Of a stretch of 64,000 bases of DNA, positions 14,516 through 23,555 are shown one piece after another; position 1 is the first letter of the stretch, and every line of letters begins with the position of its first letter. Origin of the DNA: Bacteroidia bacterium. Its GTDB lineage: Bacteria; Bacteroidota; Bacteroidia; B-17B0; Aurantibacillaceae. Made by a program: the position numbers and the translations under genes. The stretch lies in NCBI GenBank assembly GCA_016787785.1, contig JAEUTO010000006.1, positions 434,001-498,000 on the forward strand, read 5' to 3'. The notes under the pieces were generated by a model. That model was not told where the DNA came from. It saw only the letters and a list, made by a program, of their open reading frames with translations, and made no database searches.

Positions 14516-16891
14516 TTATTTCCCTTTCGCTTTTTGCATAGGATTATCGCCTGTGCTTTGGCCACGGGTTTTAGCGGCTTTTGCTTTAAAGAGATCAAAC
14601 TTGGTTGGTTCTGCTTTCACATTCCAGCTATTGTTGCGTTCATTAATATCGCAGGTCTCGCGCATGGGATCTAAAATAATGCTGGCCACTTTTTTATTTT
14701 TCATAAACGTTTTAGTAACCTCGTATTCGTTCTTGCGCCAAACATAAGCGCCAATGCGTTCTATATCACTACTGCCATCTGTATAATTAAATTCAATAAT
14801 TAATGGCGAAACCAAACCGCCTTTATTTTTAAAGCGGATCTCGTAAATAAATTTGTTGGCATATTTAGCTAAAACAGTATCGCTGGTTGGTTCTATCTCG
14901 TCAAAACGGTTCTTCACTTCTTTGGTTGTTTCGGTTGGTTTGTAGTGGTAATAAAAATCACGAAGCGTTGTATCCTTATCTACCAAAGAAATTAAACCTG
15001 CTTCTTTATTACGTGCTTGCGTAATAAATACAAATTCTTTTTGTTTTGGATAAGTATATAGGGTATCAAAAAATACCGGCACTTTATTTCCTTTAGTTAC
15101 TGTATAGGCTCTCACTGTATCAATAGCAACATCTACCGGTTCAATATCGTAAAACCAGCCTCTCCAAAACCAATCCAGATCAACCGCACTTGCATCTTCC
15201 ATAGAGCGGAAAAAATCTGCAGGTTCAGGATGTTTAAATGCCCAGCGTGTGCAATATTGTTTAAAAGCAAAATCAAATAATTCGCGACCCATAACGGTTT
15301 CACGTAAAATATTTAAAGCTGTTGCAGGTTTGCCATAAGCGTTAGGACCAAAGCCAATAATATTTTCGCTGTTGGTCATAATTGGTTCTAACTGACTTTT
15401 TGGTAAACGCATGTAGTCTGTCATTTTATGAGCAGGCCCACGTTGCGAAGGATAGTTGCTGTCAAATTCCTGCTCGGTTAAAAATTGTACAAAGGTATTT
15501 AAGCCTTCATCTAACCAACTCCACTGGCGCTCATCAGAGTTAATGATCATCGGGAAAAAGTTATGTCCAACTTCGTGAATAATAACTAAGATCATTCCGT
15601 TCTTACTTCCTTCAGTATACGTTCCGTCTTTTTCTGTACGTCCAAAATTAAAACAGATCATTGGGTATTCCATACCATTAGCAGCTTCAATACTTTGCGC
15701 TACAGGGTAGGGATAAGGAATGGTATATTTTGAATAGGTTTTAATAGTGTGTGCAACAACCTTTGTAGAATATTTTCTGTAAAGCCCATAAGCTTCTTTA
15801 CCATAAAAACTCATACACATTACTTTTTTTCCTTCTACTTGCACAGGCATAGCATCCCAGCAAAATTTACGTGAGCTGCCCCAGGCAAAATCACGCACGC
15901 TGTCTGCTTTAAAAATAAATGTTTTTGTTTTTTGCGCTGCTGCACCTGTTGCACCCGATTTTTCTGCTTCAATCGCATCTGCTAATAAACCAATTTCTAA
16001 AGGCTCTGTTGCAGTTTGCGCTTTTGCCCAACGACCAAACTGTGCGGGCGTTAAAACCTGTTGGTAGTTTTGACATTCACCTGTAGAGCAAACTAAATGA
16101 TCTGAAGGCACAGTCATTTTTACTTTAAAATTTCCGAAGGCCAAAGCAAATTCACCGCGACCGGTAAATTGTTTGTTTTGCCATCCATGAAAATCGCTAT
16201 ACACGCACAAGCGAGGGTACCATTGTGTCATGGTAAACAAATAGTTTCCATCTTCCGGAAAATATTCGTAGCCACCGCGTCCGCCATAAAGCGTACGGTT
16301 GATCATTTTATAATGCCACTTCACAACAAATTTTGTTTTTGCTTTTGACGCCAATGCTTTTGGAAGATCAATACGCATCATGGTTCCGTTAATGGTATAT
16401 TTTAAAGCTTTACCAAGTTCATCGGTAACGCCGTCAATTTTATCACCAAGTCCCGCTAAATTTTCTTTTGTCTGTAAACCTTTAATGGCTTGTTCGGTAA
16501 TAGGTTCATATAATTTATTTTCGTCAAAATAATTTACTTCGTTGGTCGGGTCATGTTGGTTCTCGTCTAGTTGTAACCAGATGTAATTTAAAATATCGGG
16601 TGAGTTGTTGTGGTAGGTAACGGTTTCTGTACCAACGATCGAAAGATTTTTTTCGTCGAGTTTTACATCAATATCGTAATCAGCTTTTTGTTGCCAGTAT
16701 TTACTTCCGGGTGCGCCGGAGGCGGTGCGGTATTCGTTTGGTGTTGGAAGAATGGTTCCTAACTGTTCAAAACGGTTACCGTGGTTAGACGTTGGGTTGT
16801 TATGAATGTTTTGTGAGAACGAAACAAGGTTGATGAGAATTAAAGAAATCCCAAAAAATAGTTTGCTGTTCTTTTTAAATAAAGTTGACAT
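14516..16891 (-). CDS. M1-family metallopeptidase (aminopeptidase N-like), exported
   Basis: A 791-residue protein with signal peptide (residues 1-27, ending SFSQ). The M1 zinc site is complete: HEVGH at 439-443 and the third ligand in DEGLN (Glu462). The substrate-binding GxMEN motif appears as GMEYP at 406-410, so the usual Asn is Tyr. An N-terminal beta domain (DYDIDVKLDEKNLSIVGTETV) precedes the catalytic domain, and a C-terminal domain follows from about 600. It probably trims peptides in the periplasm or at the surface. A clear terminator follows the stop. The divergent neighbour is the DUF6702-like gene, a pairing I recall from other Bacteroidota. Confidence 0.9.
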   Translation of the reverse strand: MSTLFKKNSKLFFGISLILINLVSFSQNIHNNPTSNHGNRFEQLGTILPTPNEYRTASGAPGSKYWQQKADYDIDVKLDEKNLSIVGTETVTYHNNSPDILNYIWLQLDENQHDPTNEVNYFDENKLYEPITEQAIKGLQTKENLAGLGDKIDGVTDELGKALKYTINGTMMRIDLPKALASKAKTKFVVKWHYKMINRTLYGGRGGYEYFPEDGNYLFTMTQWYPRLCVYSDFHGWQNKQFTGRGEFALAFGNFKVKMTVPSDHLVCSTGECQNYQQVLTPAQFGRWAKAQTATEPLEIGLLADAIEAEKSGATGAAAQKTKTFIFKADSVRDFAWGSSRKFCWDAMPVQVEGKKVMCMSFYGKEAYGLYRKYSTKVVAHTIKTYSKYTIPYPYPVAQSIEAANGMEYPMICFNFGRTEKDGTYTEGSKNGMILVIIHEVGHNFFPMIINSDERQWSWLDEGLNTFVQFLTEQEFDSNYPSQRGPAHKMTDYMRLPKSQLEPIMTNSENIIGFGPNAYGKPATALNILRETVMGRELFDFAFKQYCTRWAFKHPEPADFFRSMEDASAVDLDWFWRGWFYDIEPVDVAIDTVRAYTVTKGNKVPVFFDTLYTYPKQKEFVFITQARNKEAGLISLVDKDTTLRDFYYHYKPTETTKEVKNRFDEIEPTSDTVLAKYANKFIYEIRFKNKGGLVSPLIIEFNYTDGSSDIERIGAYVWRKNEYEVTKTFMKNKKVASIILDPMRETCDINERNNSWNVKAEPTKFDLFKAKAAKTRGQSTGDNPMQKAKGK

Positions 16892-16953
16892 ATCAAAATA
16901 GAGTTGTAGAGTTTATACAAGGCTAAATTATAGGTTTAAATCTAGCCGCACAA

Positions 16954-16967
16954 CCCCCATTTGGGGG
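16954..16967. repeat. C/G-rich palindrome upstream of the M1 gene
   Basis: CCCCCA-TT-TGGGGG stands out in A+T-rich sequence, 62 bases upstream of the M1 start codon. It may be an operator or a small dispersed repeat; no second copy was seen in the window. Confidence 0.4.
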
Positions 16968-16981
16968 GATTCACGAAAGAA

Positions 16982-17086
16982 TTTACCACATAGGCACATA
17001 GCTTGTCCTCCTTTGGAGGTTTTGCGAAGCAAAATGGAGTTCAGAAAAATGGCGGAGGAGGATTTGTATTTTTTCTATGTGGTAAA
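16982..17086 (-). repeat. Intergenic hairpin element with 12-bp terminal inverted repeats
   Basis: TTTACCACATAG at 16982-16993 and CTATGTGGTAAA at 17075-17086 are perfect inverse complements. Between them, on the minus strand, is a full copy of the CCTCCTCCG...CTGAACTCCATTTTGCTTCGC...AAAGGAGGAC repeat seen at 531-602 and 63107-63187. It sits between divergent genes, its right end only 8 bases upstream of a TAnnTTTG box, so it may influence the downstream promoter. No target duplication is evident. Confidence 0.75.
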
Positions 17087-17094
17087 AAAAAATC

Positions 17095-17102
17095 TACCTT
17101 TG
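17095..17102 (+). promoter_or_regulatory. Bacteroidota -7 box TACCTTTG
   Basis: An exact match to TAnnTTTG, 10 bases upstream of the GTG at 17113. The expected -33 TTG at 17-23 bases spacing is not present; that region is the end of the repeat element. Confidence 0.5.
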
Positions 17103-17112
17103 TTGCGTATTG

Positions 17113-17631
17113 GTGAAAAATAAAAAGTATATAGTTAAAGCAATTCTTATCCTGACCGCATTTATTTTTTTGTGCGGTTTCAAGCATCCTTTTTATTTAG
17201 GCGTTATCGATCTTAAATACAACGACAAAGAAAAAAGTCTGCAAGGCTCTGTAAAGCTGTTCACCAACGATCTTGAGGGCGCTTTAAAAAAAGCCCACAA
17301 CCATACGGTGGACCTTATTAATGTAGAAAATAAAGAATCGGTTACCATTATATTATACAACTACTTAAAAAAACACTTTGAACTAAAAGTGAACGATAAA
17401 AAGATCAGTTATAAATTAATTGGTTTTGAAAGGGAAGAAGAAGCGGTATTAATGTATGTTGAATTTGATAAAAGCGAAACGCCAAAAAAAATAGAAGTAG
17501 ACAATACATTATTATACGATCACTTAAAAGAGCAGATAAATATTGTTGAAATAGAGGTGAATAATTCCAAAAAAAGCCTCAAATGCACTAACCCTGAAAA
17601 AAACTCAAAATTCGAATTCCTGGACCAATAA
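17113..17631 (+). CDS. Exported DUF6702-like protein
   Basis: About 172 residues with an N-terminal hydrophobic segment (AILILTAFIFLCGF) that may be a signal peptide or anchor. The mature part starts KHPFYLGVIDLKYNDKEKSL and ends in a domain with NTLLYDHLKEQINIVEI, a pattern I associate with DUF6702, a Bacteroidota family of unknown function often next to M1 peptidases. GTG at 17113 is preferred over the TTG three bases earlier because it gives a K-rich n-region and sits 10 bases behind a good -7 box. The divergent M1 gene suggests a shared envelope role. The family name is from memory and moderately sure. Confidence 0.7.
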   Translation: MKNKKYIVKAILILTAFIFLCGFKHPFYLGVIDLKYNDKEKSLQGSVKLFTNDLEGALKKAHNHTVDLINVENKESVTIILYNYLKKHFELKVNDKKISYKLIGFEREEEAVLMYVEFDKSETPKKIEVDNTLLYDHLKEQINIVEIEVNNSKKSLKCTNPEKNSKFEFLDQ

Positions 17632-17773
17632 TTTAACATTTGGCGAATAATGTAGTGATTTCCACACAAAAAAGACCTAAAAAAGTTAAATGTTAATAAC
17701 TTTACCCCCAAAAAGGGAACGTAGGGTTTGCTTTTCTCGTTAAAAAATTAATCTTTGCAAATCTTCTTGAAAA

Positions 17774-18754
17774 ATGAAAAGGCTATTCGTCATATTATCA
17801 ATTACTTGTATTGGGTTTTTTAACCTAAATGCAATCAGTGGGTCGTATGGTGACGATAAGAACAAGCGCGGAGATGATAAAAAGAACAAAGCCAAACGCG
17901 AAGACACCTCCAAGTTTGTTGTTAATAACGCAAACATTATAGAGGGAGACGAAGAAACTACAGATACTGCGCAGATACTTTTCCCGAGCCATGATCTTTA
18001 TGCTACCTGGGATACTTTATCGGCACATCCTTATAACTTTAATGAGTGTTTTAAAGTTGACTCAGTTTGCATTCAATTAACCAGTATGGGCGATGGTGGT
18101 TTTGTAATGCCTATTAAAGGACCATTAACCAGCGTTTTTGGTTGGAGAAGATACCGCCCGCATTACGGCACTGATATTGATATTGAGACAGGCGACCAGA
18201 TAGTTTCCGCATTTGACGGAATGGTGAGGTTTGCAAAATACTGCCATGGTTATGGTAACTGTGTTATAATAAGACATAATAATGGTCTTGAAACTGTTTA
18301 TGGCCACCTTTCTAAATTATTGGTTGAGCCGGGGCAAAAAGTAACTGCCGGCGATCTGATCGCTTTGGGTGGTAACACCGGTCGTTCAAGCGGAAGCCAT
18401 TTACATTTTGAATTCCGTTATTTAGGGCAGGCCCTGGATACCGAAGATTTTATTGATTACGAAAAAGGTACTTTAAAAGACTATTGCTTTACTTTACGCA
18501 AAGCCGACGTTGAAAATAAATATGATCTAAGAGCTTTGCACAGTCGTCATAAAAGAGACATTGGTTATGCAAGAGCTTCTAAAGGTGGTAAATACACAGG
18601 GCCAGCTGCTAAGAATGGTATCTATTACGTACGTAGCGGAGATAATTTAGGTAGAATAGCTAAACGCAATCATACAACCATTAAAGCTTTGTGTAAAAAG
18701 AACAAATTAAAAGAAACAACTGTTCTTAGAATTGGCCAGAAAATTAAAATTTAA
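17774..18754 (+). CDS. M23 peptidoglycan endopeptidase with C-terminal LysM
   Basis: A 326-residue exported protein that should cut cross-bridges in peptidoglycan. Signal peptide at 1-20, then a Lys/Asp-rich stretch, then the LytM/M23 domain with zinc ligands His130 and Asp134 in HYGTDID and the HxH motif HLHFEF (His209, His211). A LysM carbohydrate-binding domain covers 284-326 (YYVRSGDNLGRIAKRNHTT, LRIGQKIKI). All catalytic residues are present, so it is likely active. Its last 11 bases overlap the convergent LRR gene. Confidence 0.93.
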   Translation: MKRLFVILSITCIGFFNLNAISGSYGDDKNKRGDDKKNKAKREDTSKFVVNNANIIEGDEETTDTAQILFPSHDLYATWDTLSAHPYNFNECFKVDSVCIQLTSMGDGGFVMPIKGPLTSVFGWRRYRPHYGTDIDIETGDQIVSAFDGMVRFAKYCHGYGNCVIIRHNNGLETVYGHLSKLLVEPGQKVTAGDLIALGGNTGRSSGSHLHFEFRYLGQALDTEDFIDYEKGTLKDYCFTLRKADVENKYDLRALHSRHKRDIGYARASKGGKYTGPAAKNGIYYVRSGDNLGRIAKRNHTTIKALCKKNKLKETTVLRIGQKIKI

Positions 18755-19604
18755 TTTCGCAGCCGGGTAAAAGGATCTTTAGTTTTTCTATTTCTTCCTT
18801 ATCCATCGGATTTCCCCTCAAGTCAAGTAACGTTAAATTTTCCAATTGAGAAATGCTGTCCGGTAATTTGGTAAGCTTGTTTCCTCTTAAAGAAATGAGG
18901 CGCAGCTTTTGCGCTTTGTATATCTCAAACGGAATTGTAGCTAAGGGATTGTTTTCAATTATTAAAACCTCCAGGTTTTGAAAACGCTCAAAATGCCTCG
19001 TCAAATAATGCGTGTTGGTGTTTGAGAGATTTAAGAAATTTAATGTGGTTATCCTAAACAGTTGCTTAGGAAAACTATCCATCACACAATTCTCAATACT
19101 TACGTCTTTTAAATTCTTTAAAAAATTTAAAGTAGTTGGTAAACTCAAGGTATCATCGGTATTTCCAAACTTAAACGATTGCAGTTTATTTAAAAAGGCA
19201 ATTTGCGCAGGAATGCTGTCAATTTTTGTGTGCTGTAGTTCCAGGTAATACAATAAAGCAAAAGGCCTTAAGTTAGGAGGGAAAGAGGTGAGTTTATTAT
19301 TGTAAGAAGCAAAATAAACAAGATTGGTAAGTGCGTCAAAATTTTTAGGGTAATCGGTTAACTCGTTGCTTCCTAATTTTAAAGCTTGCAGATCTTTTAG
19401 TTTGTAAAGTTTTTCGTAAAGCTTTGGTTCAATTTTCTTGTAAGTAAGATCGAGTTTGTAAACGCGTGTCTCAATTTTTAAAGCTTCTTTAAGATCTGTG
19501 TAAACAACACAACCAGCAGGACCGTATTTATCAAATTCTTTTTGCGAAAATAAATGGAGTGAAACAAAACACAGTAAAATTATTTTGGCTTTTAATTTGA
19601 TCAC
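18744..19604 (-). CDS. Exported leucine-rich-repeat protein
   Basis: A 286-residue protein with signal peptide (KIILLCFVSLHLFSQ). From about residue 65 it consists of LRR units such as LQALKLGSNELTDYPKNFDAL, LVYFASYNNKLTSFPPN, LRLISLRGNKLTKLPDSI and LTLLDLRGNPMDKEEI. Such proteins bind other proteins at the cell surface or periplasm; no ligand can be inferred. It follows the HMG-CoA lyase gene by 26 bases on the same strand and overlaps the convergent M23 gene by 11 bases. Confidence 0.85.
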   Translation of the reverse strand: MIKLKAKIILLCFVSLHLFSQKEFDKYGPAGCVVYTDLKEALKIETRVYKLDLTYKKIEPKLYEKLYKLKDLQALKLGSNELTDYPKNFDALTNLVYFASYNNKLTSFPPNLRPFALLYYLELQHTKIDSIPAQIAFLNKLQSFKFGNTDDTLSLPTTLNFLKNLKDVSIENCVMDSFPKQLFRITTLNFLNLSNTNTHYLTRHFERFQNLEVLIIENNPLATIPFEIYKAQKLRLISLRGNKLTKLPDSISQLENLTLLDLRGNPMDKEEIEKLKILLPGCEIKF

Positions 19605-19630
19605 GGATAGCGTTTTAATGATGCGTCAAA

Positions 19631-20488
19631 TTAATGATAAATATTAAATATTTCCCAACTGCTTTCATAACTTTTATTCAACTCGGCTTTATTTACATTT
19701 AAAGGGATGTTGTTTTTAGCAGCATAATCTTCCAAACTTTCGGTAGGAATGTTGCCTGTAAGGTCGTCTGCAGCCATAGGGCAACCGCCAAAACCGTGAA
19801 TGGCAACATCAAAACTGCGGCAGCCGCTTTGGTAGGCGGCATGTATCTTTTCCTCGGCTTTATCTTTGGTAGAGTGCAGGTGGGCTGCAAAGTTCACCGT
19901 TTTTAGTTCGGGTATCAATGCTGTAAATAGCTGCGTAATGCTTTCCTGGTTCGAAGAGCCAGTAGTATCGGCAAGGGCAAGATCGGTAATACCCAATTGA
20001 TTCAGTTTTTTGCACCAGTCAATGGCAATATCGGCATGCCAAACATCCCCGTAAGGATTTCCAAAAGCCATAGAAATATAGACCAGTAATTTTTTGTTGG
20101 CTTTTAAACAGAGTTCCTGGATCTCTTCAACCCGTCCTAACGATTCTTGTATGCTTGAATTGGCATTACGTTGCTGAAAGGTTTCTGAAATAGAAAATGG
20201 AAAACCCAAATAACTTATCTCGCCAAATTGCAAAGCATCTTCGGCGCCGCGCTTGTTAGCAATAATGGCCAATAATTTTGAATTGCTTTTTGAAAGATCC
20301 AGTTTTTTCAGAACCTCCGCAGTATCCTGCATTTGCGGGATAGCTTTGGGCGAAACAAAACTTCCAAAATCAATAGTATCAAAACCAACTTTTAGTAATT
20401 GATTAATATACTTTGCCTTAAGGTCGGCAGGAATTAGTTGTTTGATCCCCTGCATGGCATCGCGCGGACATTCGGTTATTTTAATCAT
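19631..20488 (-). CDS. Hydroxymethylglutaryl-CoA lyase
   Basis: A 285-residue TIM-barrel enzyme that splits HMG-CoA into acetyl-CoA and acetoacetate, the last step of leucine degradation. ECPRDAMQG near the N-terminus holds the catalytic Arg and metal-binding Asp, AAHLHST the metal-binding histidines, and FGGCPMA the active-site Cys loop. The length fits bacterial enzymes. Its start overlaps the upstream lipoprotein gene by 8 bases, so it is translated as part of the pyrD cluster. Other leucine-degradation genes are not in the window. Confidence 0.93.
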   Translation of the reverse strand: MIKITECPRDAMQGIKQLIPADLKAKYINQLLKVGFDTIDFGSFVSPKAIPQMQDTAEVLKKLDLSKSNSKLLAIIANKRGAEDALQFGEISYLGFPFSISETFQQRNANSSIQESLGRVEEIQELCLKANKKLLVYISMAFGNPYGDVWHADIAIDWCKKLNQLGITDLALADTTGSSNQESITQLFTALIPELKTVNFAAHLHSTKDKAEEKIHAAYQSGCRSFDVAIHGFGGCPMAADDLTGNIPTESLEDYAAKNNIPLNVNKAELNKSYESSWEIFNIYH

Positions 20489-21110
20489 GACTTAAATTTC
20501 TAAAGTTAGAATCTATGAGGGAATCTTTTAAGATTGTTCCTGTAATATTTTTTGTTGCACTATCAATGGTCATTATCAAATTTAATTTAAAGTTTAACAC
20601 CTTGCCATCAGGAATTGCGCTGATAAAATGCGCTAAATAATTTTTATCTTTTTTTGTGTAATAGATAGAGTTGTGTACAACGTCGTAGGTATTCTTAATA
20701 CTTTCTTTGTTACGAATAGTGCTGTCTACCCTGTTTAAAAAAGCAGTTTCCTGATCTAACTGAGCAAATAAACCGGTGGAAATATCTTTGCGATAATATT
20801 TGTTGAGGTTATAAAAGGTTTGATCGTTGTGGGCAGAAATGCTGTCGCCGATGCGTTCGTCAACAATACAACCGGCGGCGTAAATAAAATCTATATTGTA
20901 AACTTTCTCCATAATATCCAAAGCGTTTGAATACATGGGCGGAGGAGGAGGACCGGATAGTAGCAGGGTAAAGGTTTTAGCAGGCAATAAAGCAGTTGAA
21001 TCTGTCTTTAGCGCCTCTTTTTTTTCGCTTTTTGTTTCACTAGTGCATGACACCATTATAAGTGAAAGCAATAACGTGAATGCAACTATTTTACTTTTTA
21101 AGTAAAGCAT
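20481..21110 (-). CDS. Lipoprotein of unknown function
   Basis: A 209-residue protein with a lipoprotein signal ([10 protein letters not shown], Cys22 as lipid attachment site) and Lys/Glu-rich linker. The mature part has [18 protein letters not shown] and a region from about 60 with alternating helices and strands ([16 protein letters not shown]); I do not recognise the fold. It overlaps pyrD by 20 bases and HMG-CoA lyase by 8 bases, which indicates tight coupling in one transcript, although no functional link with pyrimidine synthesis is evident. Confidence 0.75.
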   Translation of the reverse strand: MLYLKSKIVAFTLLLSLIMVSCTSETKSEKKEALKTDSTALLPAKTFTLLLSGPPPPPMYSNALDIMEKVYNIDFIYAAGCIVDERIGDSISAHNDQTFYNLNKYYRKDISTGLFAQLDQETAFLNRVDSTIRNKESIKNTYDVVHNSIYYTKKDKNYLAHFISAIPDGKVLNFKLNLIMTIDSATKNITGTILKDSLIDSNFRNLSHD

Positions 21111-22128
21111 TATTTATATCGCTTATTAATTTTGGCCCTTTATATACAAAACCGGTATAGAGTTGTATAAGATCCGCCCCGGCATTTATTTTTTCAATAG
21201 CATCTTCTGCACTATGTATACCGCCAACACCCATTATAGGAAAAGCGTTATTTGATTTTTGTTTTAAATAGCGAATAACCTCCGTGCTTCTTTTGGTTAA
21301 CGGTAAACCGCTTAGCCCACCTGCCCCAAAAGCTTCAAGTTCGGCGGCTGTGTAATTTAAGCCTTCGCGACTAATGGTTGTATTTGTAGCAATAACCCCT
21401 GCAATTTTGGTATCCTTCACAATATCAATAATATCGTCAAGCTGCGTATTGGTTAGATCGGGCGCTATTTTTAAAAGAATGGGCTTGGGTTTTGTTTTTT
21501 TTAAGTTAAGGTTTTGCAGGGTGTTTAATAAGTTGGTAAGCGGTTCTTTTTCCTGTAGGTCGCGCAAATTGGGTGTGTTAGGCGAAGAAACATTTACCAC
21601 AAAATAATCTACAACATCAAACAGTTCGTTAAAACAAATAATATAATCGTTAACGGCTTCCTCGTTGGGCGTTACCTTGTTCTTACCAATATTACCACCA
21701 ATAATAAGTGTTTGGTCTTTACGATCCCTTAATTTTTTAGCAGCTTCAACAACGCCATGATTATTAAAGCCCATCCTGTTAATAAGGGCCTCATTTTTAG
21801 TGAGCCTGAATAAGCGGGGTTTTGGATTACCCGGTTGAGGTTTTGGGGTTACGGTCCCAATTTCAATAAAACCAAAGCCTAGCTCACCTAATTGATTAAA
21901 AGCGATGGCGTCTTTATCTAAACCGGCGGCTAAACCAACAGGATTTCTAAAATTTAGGCCAAAAAGTTGCCTCGAAAGGGAGGGGTGGCGGTTTATTGAG
22001 CTTTTTTTGAAAATAAGCGAAAAACCCGGTATAAATTTGCTGAATTTTAAGGCTGAAAACGTTAAGTGGTGGGCGCTTTCGGGGTTTATTAAGAATAAAA
22101 AAGGCTTAATTAATTTGTACATAAACAC
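21091..22128 (-). CDS. pyrD: Dihydroorotate dehydrogenase (quinone), class 2
   Basis: Oxidises dihydroorotate to orotate in de novo pyrimidine synthesis and passes electrons to the quinone pool. The 345 residues and the N-terminal amphipathic extension ([22 protein letters not shown]) identify the membrane-associated class 2 enzyme. Motifs: [37 protein letters not shown], and SSPNTPNLR with the class 2 catalytic Ser. It is the first gene of a tightly overlapping cluster and is divergent from the small lipoprotein at 22272. Confidence 0.96.
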   Translation of the reverse strand: MFMYKLIKPFLFLINPESAHHLTFSALKFSKFIPGFSLIFKKSSINRHPSLSRQLFGLNFRNPVGLAAGLDKDAIAFNQLGELGFGFIEIGTVTPKPQPGNPKPRLFRLTKNEALINRMGFNNHGVVEAAKKLRDRKDQTLIIGGNIGKNKVTPNEEAVNDYIICFNELFDVVDYFVVNVSSPNTPNLRDLQEKEPLTNLLNTLQNLNLKKTKPKPILLKIAPDLTNTQLDDIIDIVKDTKIAGVIATNTTISREGLNYTAAELEAFGAGGLSGLPLTKRSTEVIRYLKQKSNNAFPIMGVGGIHSAEDAIEKINAGADLIQLYTGFVYKGPKLISDINNALLKK

Positions 22129-22208
22129 TGTAAATTTAAGTCAAATTACCACCAAAAACGACCCTTTACAGGTAAATTTCATGAAAAAATTACGTTTTTT
22201 TGGTTTTT

Positions 22209-22240
22209 TTGTAATTGGTATTAAAAAAATTGTAGTTTTG
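22209..22240 (+). promoter_or_regulatory. Bacteroidota-type promoter of the small Ala-rich lipoprotein
   Basis: TAGTTTTG at 22233-22240 matches TAnnTTTG exactly, with TTG at 22209-22211 and a 21-base spacer in the accepted 17-23 range. The start codon lies 31 bases downstream of the box. This is the best promoter in the window. Confidence 0.7.
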
Positions 22241-22271
22241 CAAAGAATTTAAATTTAAACAAAAAACTAAA

Positions 22272-22541
22272 ATGAAAAAAGTATTATCAATCGTTGCTGT
22301 AGCTGCTTTATCAGTTGCATTCGTAGCTTGCGGTCCTTCTAAAGAAGAAATCGAAAAACGCGAAAAAGAAAAACAAGATTCAATTGCTGCAGTAGAAAAA
22401 TCTAAACAAGATTCAATCGCTGCTGCTGAAGCTGAAGCTGCTGTTGCTGCTGAAGCTGCTGCTGCTGCTGAAAAAGCAAAAGCTGATTCAATCCATTTAG
22501 CTGATTCTTTAGCTCACGCTAAAGGTGGCAAAAAGAAATAA
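22272..22541 (+). CDS. Small Ala/Lys/Glu-rich lipoprotein
   Basis: An 89-residue protein with lipoprotein signal (AALSVAFVAC, Cys20) followed by one long predicted helix made of repeats such as KQDSIAAVEKSKQDSIAA and runs of Ala and Glu, ending KGGKKK. It resembles abundant helical envelope lipoproteins in size and composition, such as Lpp of enterobacteria, but there is no sequence evidence of homology. It has its own promoter and a strong terminator, so it is a single-gene unit and probably highly expressed. The Lys tail could contact peptidoglycan or nucleic acid; that is speculation. Confidence 0.85.
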   Translation: MKKVLSIVAVAALSVAFVACGPSKEEIEKREKEKQDSIAAVEKSKQDSIAAAEAEAAVAAEAAAAAEKAKADSIHLADSLAHAKGGKKK

Positions 22542-22565
22542 TTGATAAAATAATTTCTTTGAAAG

Positions 22566-22594
22566 AACCCTTCCTGTTTCAGGAGGGGTTTTTT
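22566..22594 (+). terminator. Intrinsic terminator of the small lipoprotein gene
   Basis: Arms AACCCTTCCTG (22566-22576) and CAGGAGGGGTT (22580-22590), 11 pairs with one G-T, 3-base loop, followed by six T. It starts 24 bases after the stop codon. Confidence 0.92.
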
Positions 22595-22645
22595 GTTGGC
22601 TACACCTATAAAACCTACATATCTTCGTTACGCCGCAAAACTAAT

Positions 22646-22661
22646 CCCGATAGCTATCGGG
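22646..22661. repeat. Perfect 16-bp palindrome CCCGATAGCTATCGGG
   Basis: A perfect palindrome in the gap between the converging lipoprotein gene and the gene at 22842. I recall this palindrome as a common dispersed sequence in Bacteroidota genomes. A 64-residue frame across it (22593-22787) looks spurious. Confidence 0.7.
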
Positions 22662-22758
22662 ACTCATTTACCCTATGTAAACTGCGGTTTTAATTTTTTG
22701 TGTGCCCCGATCTTTGAATTTTATAGATGCCATTATCATTTGATATCACTATATATAA

Positions 22759-22815
22759 ATAAAAAAAGGCCCCAAATTCTCTTTTGACATGAAAACAAAA
22801 GAGTCTGGAACCTTT
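22759..22815 (-). terminator. Hairpin terminator for the gene at 22842-23177
   Basis: CTCTTTTG (22779-22786) pairs with CAAAAGAG (22796-22803); pairing resumes with CCA/TGG and AAAGG/CCTTT. On the minus strand the hairpin is followed by a T-run (complement of 22761-22767). It lies 27 bases after the minus-strand stop. Confidence 0.7.
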
Positions 22816-22841
22816 AATTAAGCCGGTTTTACCGGTTTTAT

Positions 22842-23177
22842 CTAGAACTTTTCGTTGATAGTTGTTAGAGTTTCAGTTTTTTCTAATTCAACAACTGCGT
22901 TGTTTTGTCTAAAATATTCTTTTACCAGGATATTTCTTTTTTTAAGATCTGTAAAAGTACGAGTGATATAAGAACCATTTCTAACATATGTTACTTTTTC
23001 TGTACCATAAAAAATAACATTCATTATTCTATCGTAGCTATTTTCTTTAACCGTTTTTCCAGAGTCTTTTGACATACTTGAAAAAAGGTTTGGCGTATTA
23101 AACTCGCTTTTAAAATTTAAACCTGATTGTGAGTAAACTTTTACTGATACGATTAAGATTAAGATGATAGTTTTCAT
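22842..23177 (-). CDS. Small secreted protein, unrecognised
   Basis: A 111-residue protein with a signal peptide (MKTIILILIVSVKVYSQ) and a mature part of about 94 residues rich in strand-forming sequence (MNVIFYGTEKVTYVRNGSYITRTFTDLK). There are no cysteines. It stands alone, with a hairpin terminator behind it and about 380 bases of gene-free DNA upstream. No family is recognised. Confidence 0.6.
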   Translation of the reverse strand: MKTIILILIVSVKVYSQSGLNFKSEFNTPNLFSSMSKDSGKTVKENSYDRIMNVIFYGTEKVTYVRNGSYITRTFTDLKKRNILVKEYFRQNNAVVELEKTETLTTINEKF

Positions 23178-23390
23178 GATTTCTAATTTTGATGGTTAAT
23201 TTTTTTTCTTGTTGTTATGCTGTTGTTTATAGTATTGCAGAATGTGTGCCAAAGGCTGAAAGTCTTGATTTTAAAGGGTTTTAAAAATTCGCGAGATAAC
23301 TTTTTTCCGAAAATTGGAAGATTTTTCCGGAGAATGGAACGCGGATTATTATGATGATCTCAGATTTTTAATTTTTGCGAAGCGCACAAT

Positions 23391-23516
23391 TGTCCCTCTC
23401 TGGAGAGGGTGCCCGGAGGGTGGGAGAGGGATATATACTGAACTCTATTTTGCTAAATCGAAAACCCTCCTCCGTCGCTACGCGCCACCTCCTCCAAAGG
23501 AGGACACTGTGTGTGC
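23391..23516. repeat. Two adjacent short intergenic repeats in a 378-base gap
   Basis: The gap 23178-23555 holds no convincing gene. From 23391 there is TGTCCCTCTC...GGAGAGGGA, a self-complementary repeat whose first half recurs at 49788. From 23465 follows CCTCCTCCG, a TCGCTACGCGCC middle and CCTCCTCCAAAGGAGGACA, as at 14398. Between them CTGAACTCTATTTTGCT is a remnant of the longer repeat at 531. Three overlapping frames here (about 60-100 residues) are translations of these repeats. Confidence 0.7.
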
Positions 23517-23555
23517 TCACGCGGAAGGTATTATATGGTGCGTTAGACGAAACGA

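Noticed and set aside
22593-22787. 64-residue frame on the plus strand
   Set aside because: It begins in the T-run of a terminator and crosses the CCCGATAGCTATCGGG palindrome and a second terminator.
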